NCBI GenBank assembly: GCA_028279275.1
Contig: JANQOB010000006.1
Coordinates: forward strand, 252,799 to 316,798
Length of the DNA: 64,000 bases
Source of the DNA: Gammaproteobacteria bacterium
GTDB lineage: Bacteria; Pseudomonadota; Gammaproteobacteria; UBA4575
Direction of reading: 5' to 3'
This document shows positions 37,539-47,836 of the stretch, piece after piece; position 1 is the first letter of the stretch; each line of letters begins with the position of its first letter. Made by a program: the position numbers and the translations under genes. The notes below the pieces were generated by a model. It saw only the letters and a program-made list of their open reading frames with translations, ran no database searches and was not told the DNA's origin.

Positions 37539-37643
37539 CTACTGCGGCAGTAGGAGTAGAGATAAGAGTGCAGCAGCAGATACCAAGGCAGCCAAACTAG
37601 CCCTAGTAAAAGTGCATGTATTTTTGAATATTGTGTTATTCAT
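37539..37643 (-). CDS. leuL: Leucine-rich leader peptide of leuA
   Basis: ATG at 37643 opens a 34-codon frame ending in TAG at 37539-37541. It ends ...ALLSLLLLPQ, with six Leu codons among seven successive codons (CTC TTA TCT CTA CTC CTA CTG), including two CTA. It lies about 170 nt before the leuA start in the same direction, which is the classical place for a leucine attenuation leader. Stalling at the Leu run under leucine shortage would favour readthrough. There is no clear ribosome binding site. Confidence 0.6.
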   Translation of the reverse strand: MNNTIFKNTCTFTRASLAALVSAAALLSLLLLPQ

Positions 37644-37663
37644 AGGTTGGAATATATCGACTT

Positions 37664-37679
37664 CAGAATAATTATTCTA
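37664..37679. promoter_or_regulatory. Lrp-like palindrome upstream of the leuA leader
   Basis: AGAATAATTATTCT at 37665-37678 is a perfect 14-nt palindrome. With flanking bases it resembles the Lrp consensus YAGHAWATTWTDCTR apart from one extra central base. It lies between pssA and the leader peptide. A TTGACA hexamer (37707-37712, minus strand) is nearby, but without a well-spaced -10. Confidence 0.35.
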
Positions 37680-37722
37680 CTTTTTTTTGGCTTAACGGCA
37701 GATTTTTGTCAAATAAGCTTGC

Positions 37723-38505
37723 CTATGATTCATTCTGGTTTTCGTTTACCTCTTGAGTACGCTGCGGGCGCTTACGCTTAAGACGTATTAAATAAGTGAT
37801 GGGTCCCGACATTGCATATACTGCAAACAGTGCAAAAAATAATTTTGGTGTATCAATAGACGCCAATATGAAACCAATTACAATTGCGAGAAGCGCATAA
37901 AATGGTACTCGTTCACCTGGGCCAATATCTTTGAAGCTATAGTAACTAAAATTACTCACCATTAAAGCGCCGAGTAGGATCGTAATAATCAACGCCGGAA
38001 TAGCAAAATCTGCACGCGATAATTGCATATCGTGGCACACCCAAATAAAACCTACCATCGCAGCCGCAGCGGCTGGACTAGGTAAACCTTGAAAATAGCG
38101 TTTATTGTCCTTACTGATACGTGTGTTAAATCTTGCTAAACGCAAAGCCGCAGAGGCGGTATAGAAAAATGCTGCTAACCAACCAAGCTTAGACATTACA
38201 GGGTAACCCTGAAAATGAATTAACGCCCAGAAATACATTACCAATGCAGGCGCAATTCCAAATGACACCATGTCTGAAAGACTGTCATATTGAGATCCAA
38301 ATTCAGTACTGGTATGCGTTAAGCGCGCTACACGTCCATCAAACCCATCAAGTAACATTGCTACTACAATAGCTATAGCCGCTTGTTCAAAATTATCTGC
38401 TGTCGCAGCGATGATTGCATAAAACCCAGCAAATAAAGCCCCTGTGGTAAGCAGGTTTGGAAGCAAATAAATGCCTTTGCGAGGTTTGCGTTTAAATTCA
38501 GCCAT
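37723..38505 (-). CDS. pssA: CDP-diacylglycerol-serine O-phosphatidyltransferase
   Basis: The 260-residue integral membrane enzyme makes phosphatidylserine from CDP-diacylglycerol and serine. The CDP-alcohol phosphotransferase motif D-G-x2-A-R-x8-G-x3-D-x3-D is visible in DGFDGRVARLTHTSTEFGSQYDSLSD. Several membrane helices and a basic C-terminus (RLKRKRPQR) follow. This is the type II PssA of Bacillus-like membrane type rather than the peripheral E. coli enzyme. It lies 11 nt downstream of psd, so the two would act in sequence to give phosphatidylethanolamine. Confidence 0.94.
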   Translation of the reverse strand: MAEFKRKPRKGIYLLPNLLTTGALFAGFYAIIAATADNFEQAAIAIVVAMLLDGFDGRVARLTHTSTEFGSQYDSLSDMVSFGIAPALVMYFWALIHFQGYPVMSKLGWLAAFFYTASAALRLARFNTRISKDNKRYFQGLPSPAAAAAMVGFIWVCHDMQLSRADFAIPALIITILLGALMVSNFSYYSFKDIGPGERVPFYALLAIVIGFILASIDTPKLFFALFAVYAMSGPITYLIRLKRKRPQRTQEVNENQNES

Positions 38506-38516
38506 AATGTGGTCTA

Positions 38517-39134
38517 TTATGAACGAGATTCATGTACGAATTCTGCCAATTTGTCGCTTCCAGCGCGAACCGATTGTCCAGGCTTTATAGCTATATGGGC
38601 AGAAGTAGGTAAGTAAATCACCAAATTACAGGCAAACGCCATAAATCCACAACGCTGCCCCTGACCGACACGGCCCCCCGTGCTTACTGAACATGTGGCA
38701 TGACGAAAAATAGATTTTAAATTTGCAGCAACAACCGCATCATCTTTTTCATCTGTTTGTATATGTATTGCAAGTTGTTCATAAGTAGGTTCCGTGGGCG
38801 AGATGACCCATAAGTTTTGCACATTACCTTCAATTGGGCTGTGTACATTAAACTCACCTAGAGTAGCCTGACGTAAATGTATACATTTCGCTACACGCTG
38901 CATGTAGGGATCATAGGCTTCTTCAATTTGAGTAACTTTTCCGTCAACCGGGCTAACAATCGCTAAAGGTTTAGATGGGACTTTGCGACTGAAATCGCGA
39001 AAGATAAATAAAAGTAAAAAATAAACTAGCCAGAAAGCCCAAACGGATTGCAGGCCTAATTTATAGTGCAGATAGGCTAGGATCACACCAATTGCAATTA
39101 AGACTATCCGAACCTCTCGTGCAATTGGAATCAT
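38517..39134 (-). CDS. psd: Phosphatidylserine decarboxylase-like protein with Cys in place of the pyruvoyl Ser
   Basis: The 205-residue protein follows the small (archaeal-type) PSD plan: an N-terminal membrane segment, SPVDGKV (Asp64), EFNVHSPIEG (His98), and the C-terminal AFAC...YLP. Family members normally have F-G-S-R-V-D there, and self-cleave at Gly-Ser to make the pyruvoyl cofactor. Here the pair is Ala168-Cys169 (codon TGT at 38628-38630). The protein could process at Cys, or be an inactive homologue. It sits next to pssA, which argues for a real role in phosphatidylethanolamine synthesis. Confidence 0.8.
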   Translation of the reverse strand: MIPIAREVRIVLIAIGVILAYLHYKLGLQSVWAFWLVYFLLLFIFRDFSRKVPSKPLAIVSPVDGKVTQIEEAYDPYMQRVAKCIHLRQATLGEFNVHSPIEGNVQNLWVISPTEPTYEQLAIHIQTDEKDDAVVAANLKSIFRHATCSVSTGGRVGQGQRCGFMAFACNLVIYLPTSAHIAIKPGQSVRAGSDKLAEFVHESRS

Positions 39135-39175
39135 GATAGATCTATGACACTAATCCGTCATAAGAAAATAAAGTA

Positions 39176-40204
<1,029 letters not shown>

Positions 40205-40229
40205 TTAAAAACCCCTAAGTATCTACTTA

Positions 40230-40730
40230 TTACATAGATTCTAATTTTAATACTTGTTTACCAGTTGCTATTCCAAGTGCACCGGAGCGCACTAATTCTA
40301 AAATCGCATTCGAAGGAACTAATTTTATTGCGCGGTCAAGCTTTTCAGCCACTCCTGTAATTTCAACAACAACCGCACCATCTGTTTCGTTTACTACTCT
40401 ACCTTTATATTCACCTGTTAATTGATCAATCACATCTTGTATAGATTTATCATCCTGTAGTTTTAACAGCAGTACTTCCCTTTCAATATGTTCATCAGAA
40501 GTTAGATTGAGCACTTTTACAACATCTACGAGCTTATTTAGCTGACTTAGAATTTGTGCAATGACCTCGTCACTACCCCCTGTAACCACAGTTATACGAG
40601 AAACCGTAGAATCATCCGTTGGGGCTACTGTTAATGATTCAATATTGTAGCCACGTGCTGAAAACAACCCAGAAACACGTGATAGTGCACCAGCTTCGTT
40701 CTCTAATAAAATTGAAATAATATGTCTCAT
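40230..40730 (-). CDS. ilvH: Acetolactate synthase small (regulatory) subunit
   Basis: The 166-residue subunit binds valine and activates the catalytic subunit. The N-terminal ACT domain starts MRHIISILLENEAGALSRVSGLFSARGYNIESLTVAPT, and the C-terminal ALS_ss domain ends with LVRSGALGIATGKQVLKL. The large subunit ilvI/ilvB that normally lies just upstream is absent here. Instead a terminator and tusA are found. The catalytic subunit must be elsewhere in the genome. Confidence 0.96.
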   Translation of the reverse strand: MRHIISILLENEAGALSRVSGLFSARGYNIESLTVAPTDDSTVSRITVVTGGSDEVIAQILSQLNKLVDVVKVLNLTSDEHIEREVLLLKLQDDKSIQDVIDQLTGEYKGRVVNETDGAVVVEITGVAEKLDRAIKLVPSNAILELVRSGALGIATGKQVLKLESM

Positions 40731-40764
40731 TAATCAATATAACTTTGCATTTATGTCAATACAG

Positions 40765-40802
40765 AAAAAAATGTTCTAGCCTAATGACTAGAACATTTTT
40801 TT
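40765..40802 (-). terminator. Terminator downstream of tusA
   Basis: AAAAAAATGTTCTAG-type arms 40765-40779 and 40788-40802 are complementary over 15 bp with an 8-nt loop and A/T runs at both ends, so it could work in either direction. It stands only 34 nt upstream of ilvH, which leaves very little space for an ilvH promoter. Confidence 0.8.
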
Positions 40803-40871
40803 AATAACGAAGCGAGTAACTAAGACCGTTTATGTCGTGACTATGAACGTCACAAATACATTATTTTTTTA

Positions 40872-41102
40872 TTACTTCTTCTTAATACGAAAATAAAACT
40901 TGCCGTCATCTTCATTCGAATCGAGTAGTTCATTTCCAGTTTGCTTTGAAAACGCTTCAAAGTCTTTTACTGAGCCAGGATCAGTAGCAATAATATGTAA
41001 AACTTTGCCAGAATCCATTCCAGATAATGCTTTCTTAGCTCTTAATATCGGCAGTGGACAATTTAATCCACATGCATCTAATTCTTGATCAAACTCAGCC
41101 AT
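40872..41102 (-). CDS. tusA: TusA-family sulfur carrier
   Basis: The 76-residue protein has the TusA signature DACGLNCPLPILRAKKAL with catalytic Cys in C-P-x-P, and a C-terminal FYFRIKKK. TusA-family proteins relay persulfide sulfur for tRNA thiolation or other sulfur transfer. In sulfur oxidisers they also serve in dissimilatory sulfur trafficking; no such genes are nearby. AGGAG precedes a TTG TTG ATG series. I take the ATG, spaced 9 nt. It is followed by a strong terminator and is monocistronic. Confidence 0.9.
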   Translation of the reverse strand: MAEFDQELDACGLNCPLPILRAKKALSGMDSGKVLHIIATDPGSVKDFEAFSKQTGNELLDSNEDDGKFYFRIKKK

Positions 41103-41267
41103 CAACAAATACTCCTTGAAAATTCGTATGCAATATTAGCTTATGAGCGTCTAAGCCCAAAGCCAGAATAAAATATTATAATATCATAATATTTTAATAT
41201 ATGGGAGATTGCCGTAAATATAACCACACAGTTTATACGGAACCTAGATAAACAAGTTTAAAGTGTA

Positions 41268-42794
41268 ATGAACCGCTACAATGATGCAAACGATTTGCTT
41301 CTAAGCCAGTCTTACCTATATATGTATAGCAATAAAAGTTGGCCGTTCAGAGCCAGACTCAAAACTATAGGCCATAGCCTAGTCTCCTTGATACTTATAT
41401 TGAGTTCGAGCATGTCTATTGCCGAGGATAATCTGCCAGATATAGGCGGTGCGGCCAATGCTGCATTAAGCGTTTCAAAAGAAATTGAATTGGGGCAAAT
41501 TTTAATTGCGGAATTGCGAGGCCAATTACCTGTCTCCAATGATCCTGAATTAAGTCAATATGTGCACTCACTCGGTACCCGTATTACATCAGCAGGTGTA
41601 AATACAAACTTCCCCTTCACGTTTTTATTAGTTCAAAACCCTGATATCAATGCTTTTGCACTACCAGGCGGAATCGTCGCGATCAATACGGGCTTATTAA
41701 CGTTAGGCCAACAAGAAAGTGAAGTTGCGAGTGTATTTGCTCATGAGATTGCACATATTACCCAACGTCATATCGCTCGTAACTTTGCAAACGCAAAATC
41801 ATTTAGCGTAATTTCTGCTCTCACTTTATTAGGTTCGATATTAGCTGCCGCCTATGGAGGGGGTGAACTCGGACAAGCAGCAATAATCACTACGCAATCT
41901 GGATTACAAGAAAGACAGTTAGCTTATTCGAGAAGCTTTGAACAAGAAGCAGACCGAATAGGTATGCAATTTTTGGTCAGCGCCAACATTGATCCACAAG
42001 GTATGCCTTTATTTTTTGAACGTTTAAATAAGCACACGCAACTAAACCGTGGACGAATTCCTGAATTCTTAAGCTCTCACCCTCTAACAACTAATCGCAT
42101 AAGCGAATCTAAATTACGTGCGAACCAATACCAAGGCTCTTTTACTTCTAATACTATTCATTTCGATTACGCCAAAGCGCGTACAATTGCATTTACCACC
42201 AAGGCCAGCCAGCTAGTCGACCACTTTCGTAAAAAATCTCAATCTGGAGATATTACCGATACTGAAATTTATATTTATGCCCTTGCATTAAGTCGGACAG
42301 GTAAAAATCAACAGGGCCTCCAACAACTAAAACTCATCACAATAAACGCTGACAATGAGCTAACAATTAAACTTGCCAAAGCACAAATTCTTACTGTTGA
42401 TGGTCAATATGCTAAAGCTGAAGATTTGTTAAAAAGATTGGAACAAATATATCCTTCAAACTCTTCAGTAATTTATTATCTTGCTGCAGCATTAATCGAA
42501 AATGGAAAAGCTCAGTTAGCTTTACAAAAACTTGATCAACTAGACAATATTGAGCCTAAGAATCCAGCATTTGATAAATTAAAAGCCAAAGCAGCAAGCA
42601 AGGCGGGCCAAGTATGGCGAAGTCATGAATCATTAAGTGATTACTATGCTGCACATGGACAATATGGAACTGCCATGGAACAAATACAGCTGGCATTGCG
42701 AGCCCCAGGTATTGATGCTAGTTCTAAAGCTAGAGTAGAGGCTAAAAAAAATCAATTGCGTGACGCGCGCAAAAGGCGTGATAATTTTAAATAA
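41268..42794 (+). CDS. bepA: Periplasmic M48 metalloprotease/chaperone BepA-like
   Basis: The 508-residue protein has an N-terminal signal (SLVSLILILSSSMSIA). Its M48 zinc protease domain has HEIAHITQRH and the third ligand in SFEQEADRIGMQFL. A C-terminal TPR region covers about residues 310-500. BepA assists LptD and outer-membrane protein assembly and degrades stalled intermediates. The basic N-terminus is longer than usual; an internal start at the Met before YSNKSWPFRARLKTI would give a more standard signal peptide. It is divergent from tusA. Confidence 0.93.
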   Translation: MNRYNDANDLLLSQSYLYMYSNKSWPFRARLKTIGHSLVSLILILSSSMSIAEDNLPDIGGAANAALSVSKEIELGQILIAELRGQLPVSNDPELSQYVHSLGTRITSAGVNTNFPFTFLLVQNPDINAFALPGGIVAINTGLLTLGQQESEVASVFAHEIAHITQRHIARNFANAKSFSVISALTLLGSILAAAYGGGELGQAAIITTQSGLQERQLAYSRSFEQEADRIGMQFLVSANIDPQGMPLFFERLNKHTQLNRGRIPEFLSSHPLTTNRISESKLRANQYQGSFTSNTIHFDYAKARTIAFTTKASQLVDHFRKKSQSGDITDTEIYIYALALSRTGKNQQGLQQLKLITINADNELTIKLAKAQILTVDGQYAKAEDLLKRLEQIYPSNSSVIYYLAAALIENGKAQLALQKLDQLDNIEPKNPAFDKLKAKAASKAGQVWRSHESLSDYYAAHGQYGTAMEQIQLALRAPGIDASSKARVEAKKNQLRDARKRRDNFK

Positions 42795-42799
42795 CTAAA

Positions 42800-43393
42800 T
42801 TAGAAGTAAGTCTTTGCTGTCTGAAGACTATTCAGTAATTCATGATGTTGCTGTTGCAATTGACTCCCAAGTGTTGACATTTGTTCAGTCACATTATTTT
42901 TTTCTGCAACCTCACTAGATGTCGCGGTCGTTGTTTTAACTTTACAATGCAAGTATTGATATTTTTTTAACAAATAATTGTTATATAAAATTCCATCAAG
43001 GAATGCTTTGCATTCGGTATAAAAACTGCGAATAGCAATTCGTTCCTCTTGTGTAGGCAGTTTGTTAATTTCTGAAGTGTCACTTTGAAATTTATTAAAA
43101 ATTTCTTCAGCACCACTCCAAAAAATAAATAAACCATTCTCAGCTTGACTCATTTCAAGCTTTGTAGAGATGTCATTGCGGTAAGAGCTTAGAAATGTCG
43201 AAATATCCTGCTTATATTGTTTGCGTAGTTTTTGTATACGCCTTAACTCTTCTCTATTTTTACGTACACGTTGCAAATTAGAATGAATTCTACGCCATAC
43301 TTTCATTCCCCAAAGTACTAGCAATAAAAAACCAATGGCTATTAAACCAGTTTTCAGATTAACAATGGTTATGATCGAGTCGATAGCATTCAT
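42800..43393 (-). CDS. Membrane-anchored coiled-coil protein of unknown function
   Basis: The 197-residue protein has one N-terminal membrane helix (TGLIAIGFLLLVLWGMKVW, about residues 14-32). A basic coiled-coil-like stretch (RRIHSNLQRVRKNREELRRIQKLRKQ) and a helical C-terminal domain follow. No family is recognised. It is convergent with bepA (5-nt gap) and upstream of nothing obvious. The Glu/Gln/Arg-rich heptad character and anchoring suggest a structural or scaffolding role, but there is no direct evidence. Confidence 0.65.
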   Translation of the reverse strand: MNAIDSIITIVNLKTGLIAIGFLLLVLWGMKVWRRIHSNLQRVRKNREELRRIQKLRKQYKQDISTFLSSYRNDISTKLEMSQAENGLFIFWSGAEEIFNKFQSDTSEINKLPTQEERIAIRSFYTECKAFLDGILYNNYLLKKYQYLHCKVKTTTATSSEVAEKNNVTEQMSTLGSQLQQQHHELLNSLQTAKTYF

Positions 43394-43543
43394 GACTCTT
43401 ATTACTCTCCAACTCCAATGGATACAGTATTAATAGCAAAGAAAACTATTTGATTATTACAGTTAATGCTGAACGGTCTATAAACGACGATGAACGAATT
43501 TATGAAATCGATAATGTTCTATAACCCACTGAATTATATATAT

Positions 43544-45481
43544 TTATCGATTCATTCGATTTGCGATAATATCATCGACCACAGATGGATCTGCGAGGGT
43601 TGAAGTGTCTCCAAGGTTATCAATTTCATTTTCAGCTACCTTGCGCAAAATTCTGCGCATGATTTTTCCTGAACGTGTTTTTGGTAAACCTGGCGCCCAC
43701 TGAATGATGTCAGGATTAGCAAAAGGTCCAATTTCTTTACGAACGAGTTGTACTAATTCTTCTTTTAGGTCATCAGAAGTTCCCACGCCCGCCATAGGTG
43801 TAACATAGGCATAAATACCCTGCCCCTTAATATCATGCGGGTAACCAACCACTGCTGCTTCTGCAACTTTAGCATGTAACACTAAGGCACTTTCCACTTC
43901 TGCAGTACCTAAACGGTGTCCTGAAATATTTAATACGTCATCTACACGACCAGTAATCCAGTAATAACCGTCTGCATCACGTTTACAACCATCACCACTA
44001 AAGTACATTCCTGGGTATTGTGAAAAATAAGTATCAATAAAACGTTGGTGATCTCCGTATACTGATCGCATTTGTCCTGGCCAGGGATGTTTCATAACAA
44101 GATTACCCTGGCATTCGCCTTCAAGCTCATTTCCATTTTCATCAACTATTGCAGGTTGAATTCCAAAAAACGGTTTGCTTGCTGAACCTGGTTTTAAATC
44201 TGTTGCACCTGGTAAGGGAGTTATCATGTGTCCACCTGTTTCCGTTTGCCACCATGTATCAACGATAGGACAACGTGAATCACCTACTACATGGTAATAC
44301 CATTCCCATGCTTCAGGATTAATAGGTTCGCCTACGGTTCCCAGCAAACGTAAACTTTTACGACTGGTTTTTGTAACCACATCATCGCCTAAGCTCATTA
44401 GTGCACGTATTGCAGTGGGTGCAGTATAAAAACTTGCTACATTATGCTTATCGCAAACTTGCCAAAAACGACTTCCATCAGGATAGTTTGGAACACCTTC
44501 AAACATCATAGTGATGGCACCATTACATAGAGGTCCATACACTATATATGTATGGCCAGTGACCCAACCTACATCTGCCGTACACCAATACACTTCACTA
44601 TCATGATAATCAAATACATATTTATGCGTGATTGCTGCATACAACAGATAACCTCCCGTTGTGTGCAACACTCCTTTAGGTTTACCGGTTGATCCTGATG
44701 TATACAAAATAAACATCGGGTCTTCCGCATCCATATGTTCAGGCTCACATTCTGTTTCTACATTATTTATTAGTTCGTGATACCAACAATCACGTGAATC
44801 GTGCCAATCGATTTCACCACCAGTACGTTTTACTACAAGAACCGTATTAACATTTGGGCATTCTTCTAAAGCCTTATCTGTATTTGATTTGAGTGGTACT
44901 TTTTTCCCGCCTCGAACGCCTTCGTCAGCAGTAATAACTGTCTGACAGTCCGAATCTAAAATACGATCACGTAATGAATCAGGAGAAAATCCACCAAACA
45001 CAACAGAATGTACTGCGCCGATTCGTGTACAAGCTAGCATTGCGTAAGCCGCTTCCGGAATCATAGGCATATAAATACATACTCTATCGCCCTTGTTTAC
45101 TCCACGCGCTTTTAGAACATTTGATAATTTACAAACCTCTTCATGCAATTGTGTATATGTGATGTGCTTGTCATCCTTAGTATCATCCCCTTCCCAAATA
45201 ATAGCTGTTTGATCACCACGTTTTTCTAAATGACGATCAATGCAATTATAAGAAACGTTTAAACTTGCTCCCTCAAACCAACGTATATGACCTTTGTGAT
45301 AATCCCAATCTAAAACGTTGTCCCATTTTTTATACCAAGTTACATACTCATTCGCCTGCTTTGCCCAAAACCCTTCCGGGTCCTGTATCGATTCCTGATA
45401 CATGGACTCATATTTATCTTTATCTATATGAGCTGTAGTTGCTATTGAACTTGGGACTGGGTAGTTTTTATTGTCAGACAT
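43544..45481 (-). CDS. acs: Acetyl-CoA synthetase
   Basis: The 645-residue AMP-forming ligase makes acetyl-CoA from acetate. Motifs are [18 protein letters not shown] (phosphate loop), [16 protein letters not shown], and [20 protein letters not shown]. The regulatory and catalytic lysine motif [14 protein letters not shown] contains the acetylation site. It lies downstream of the amidase locus on the same strand (40 nt after cbbO), so acetate released from acetamide could be activated by the same transcriptional unit. Confidence 0.97.
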   Translation of the reverse strand: MSDNKNYPVPSSIATTAHIDKDKYESMYQESIQDPEGFWAKQANEYVTWYKKWDNVLDWDYHKGHIRWFEGASLNVSYNCIDRHLEKRGDQTAIIWEGDDTKDDKHITYTQLHEEVCKLSNVLKARGVNKGDRVCIYMPMIPEAAYAMLACTRIGAVHSVVFGGFSPDSLRDRILDSDCQTVITADEGVRGGKKVPLKSNTDKALEECPNVNTVLVVKRTGGEIDWHDSRDCWYHELINNVETECEPEHMDAEDPMFILYTSGSTGKPKGVLHTTGGYLLYAAITHKYVFDYHDSEVYWCTADVGWVTGHTYIVYGPLCNGAITMMFEGVPNYPDGSRFWQVCDKHNVASFYTAPTAIRALMSLGDDVVTKTSRKSLRLLGTVGEPINPEAWEWYYHVVGDSRCPIVDTWWQTETGGHMITPLPGATDLKPGSASKPFFGIQPAIVDENGNELEGECQGNLVMKHPWPGQMRSVYGDHQRFIDTYFSQYPGMYFSGDGCKRDADGYYWITGRVDDVLNISGHRLGTAEVESALVLHAKVAEAAVVGYPHDIKGQGIYAYVTPMAGVGTSDDLKEELVQLVRKEIGPFANPDIIQWAPGLPKTRSGKIMRRILRKVAENEIDNLGDTSTLADPSVVDDIIANRMNR

Positions 45482-45521
45482 TTTGTTATGCCTCCATTTT
45501 AATTTATATTTTTAATTCATT

Positions 45522-47828
45522 TTAAGCGGTTAATCTTAGATATAACATGGGCAATCGCTCTGGCAAGCGATCAATATTATCAATGACAGCAACATTTTTT
45601 CTTCCGAAGATCTTATGTAAATAATTATCTCCCCCTGCATCTAAGCCTACACAAAAGGTATCAATTCCTAATCGCGAATTTGAGCGCACAACTTTACGCG
45701 CATCTTCAACTAAATAATTTTTATCTTTAACATCAATATCAGATGGTTCACCATCAGAAATCACAAGCAACAACCTACGATGTGTGCGTTGCAATGTTAA
45801 ATCTCTTGCTGCATGACGCATTGCCGGGCCCATGCGTGTTGAAAGTTTTCCAGTTAAACCCGCTAAATATGCTCGTGCTGTTGAGTCATAATCGGTACCA
45901 AAATTCTTAATACGATAATAATGCACATCTTCCTTTCCATCAGAACAAAATGCTGAAATAGCAAACGGATCTTTCAGTTCTGACATGGCATAAGCTAATA
46001 AAGCAGTAGATTGAATTTCGAGCTCAAGCACGGATGTTCCTGATTTCGGAATGCGATCATTAGTGGAATTAGAAATATCTAACAACACCATAACCGAGAG
46101 ATCGCGATGTTTACGTTCTGTTGTGCTGTATATATGTGGATCTGGAATTTCCCCCATCCTTCGACTAATGATTGCATTAATACAAGCATCTAAATCTAAA
46201 GATTCTCCGATATTTTGATGATGTAAGCGTTCGGGCAAACTTACATTTGCTGATTGAATAAGATTTGTAATGCGGTTAACTAAATTTTGGTGGGTTTCCA
46301 ATATTCGTTCGATTTTATATGCATCACCAAAATCAGGAAAATACTCAACGACACACGTCCAATTAGGTCGTTCAGTTCCTGTTAAATAGTCAAATTCCGG
46401 GTAGCGTACAGCAACTTCTGACTCGCGTTGTTCCTGATCAGTACTTTCTCGTGCATGATATTGTTGTTCGCTTTCTTCATCATTTTCTTCTCGTTCAGTA
46501 TCAGATTCTGAACTATCTTCCTTTTCCTGTTGTTCCATGCGCATAGCTTCAATAAAAATACCTTGATCATCTTCTTCTGTTCCTTGCTGATCACCAAAAT
46601 CCCATAAACCCATGTTGTCATCACGATAAGGGGGTTCTACCACATATGTTTTTGCATTAAATTGTGCTCGTAATTGCCCCAAATCATTACCTAAAAGCAC
46701 ACCAATTTTTCTGCACATAATTGGATCTGACATATCATTCGATGAATCAAAAAACATATCCCTCCCCTTTTGTATCCAACCATCACCGTCATGATAATTT
46801 TCATCGATAAGCGCACGGGATAGACGAGCAAGTAACAGAGGAACTAGTTTAGGTCCATTTGATTTTGCAACATGAAACGGTAGCCAAAGTTTGCGTAAGC
46901 CAGGGAATACCTGCATAGCTAAATGCTCAACTCGCGCATCTTCTAATAACGACACAAGCGCAACTTGTATAGGCTTAAGCTCACCTAATGGAAATCGTTT
47001 TGTTGAATAAACTAAATGTGCTCCAACATGTGCAAGACCTGCACGAAATATTTTTTCTGCTTGTTCGCCATGAAAACCTGGAAAAACTTCAGGCACTCTA
47101 ACAACACCATTGGTGATTGATATTCTTCTTAATGAAAGTGGTGCTGTGGATGCTGGAAGATCACGAATGGGAGGACGTAAATTCCATAATGAAATCAAGT
47201 AAAGTTTCAGTTTCCGGTCTAAATCTGTATAGACAACATCACCAGCCTCATGACGAAACCATTTTTCTGATTCAGGATCTGTAAATGAAAAATATTGGAT
47301 TTGTCTTAGAGTATCATCACCCGTCGAACGTAAACCTGCTAATACCCAGGACTTGAACTGAGTGGGCGTCAACGTTGTGACTATTTTCTGAGTTCGCTCT
47401 AGAACCGCTAAGACTGATTCAGGTGCTGACTGAATTAGCTCTTCAATAGTATTAATCCAAGCAATAAAGGAAGAATAATTTTGCAACTCATGAGCAGCAA
47501 TGACTGCAGCTTTAGGTAACAACTCAGCCGTTGCACGATTTACTTTAATTGCTGCCAGAGATACGGTTGCAGCTAAATTAATTGCAGCTTCTGAATTTAA
47601 TAATTTTACTAATTTTGGCGAATGTCTTGCATAAGAAAGAGGAATTAAAGTTCCATAACCTGCTTGGGCAAGCCTGTTACATGAATCTTTCCATAAAGGA
47701 TAATACTCTTTCGGGAAAAACGATTTAGCTTTTTCAATTAAAAAAACCAATCGCTCATCTGGATCTCCAGGTTCTTTATGTTGAGGTAAAACCGCATATT
47801 TACCCCGCGTAGTGGAGGCAGCAGCCAA
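45522..47828 (-). CDS. CbbO/NorD-type VWA-domain protein
   Basis: The 768-residue protein has an acidic middle region (QEKEDSSESDTEREENDEESEQQ, cut here) and a C-terminal von Willebrand A domain with MIDAS VLLDISNSTND. CbbO/NorD proteins pair with CbbQ/NorQ AAA+ motors to remodel or activate target enzymes such as Rubisco and nitric-oxide reductase. No such targets are encoded here. The neighbouring amidase is the obvious client, as in amidase operons that carry an AmiB-type ATPase; this is inference. It is 8 nt downstream of cbbQ. Confidence 0.85.
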   Translation of the reverse strand: MAAASTTRGKYAVLPQHKEPGDPDERLVFLIEKAKSFFPKEYYPLWKDSCNRLAQAGYGTLIPLSYARHSPKLVKLLNSEAAINLAATVSLAAIKVNRATAELLPKAAVIAAHELQNYSSFIAWINTIEELIQSAPESVLAVLERTQKIVTTLTPTQFKSWVLAGLRSTGDDTLRQIQYFSFTDPESEKWFRHEAGDVVYTDLDRKLKLYLISLWNLRPPIRDLPASTAPLSLRRISITNGVVRVPEVFPGFHGEQAEKIFRAGLAHVGAHLVYSTKRFPLGELKPIQVALVSLLEDARVEHLAMQVFPGLRKLWLPFHVAKSNGPKLVPLLLARLSRALIDENYHDGDGWIQKGRDMFFDSSNDMSDPIMCRKIGVLLGNDLGQLRAQFNAKTYVVEPPYRDDNMGLWDFGDQQGTEEDDQGIFIEAMRMEQQEKEDSSESDTEREENDEESEQQYHARESTDQEQRESEVAVRYPEFDYLTGTERPNWTCVVEYFPDFGDAYKIERILETHQNLVNRITNLIQSANVSLPERLHHQNIGESLDLDACINAIISRRMGEIPDPHIYSTTERKHRDLSVMVLLDISNSTNDRIPKSGTSVLELEIQSTALLAYAMSELKDPFAISAFCSDGKEDVHYYRIKNFGTDYDSTARAYLAGLTGKLSTRMGPAMRHAARDLTLQRTHRRLLLVISDGEPSDIDVKDKNYLVEDARKVVRSNSRLGIDTFCVGLDAGGDNYLHKIFGRKNVAVIDNIDRLPERLPMLYLRLTA

Positions 47829-47836
47829 GTCTCACC

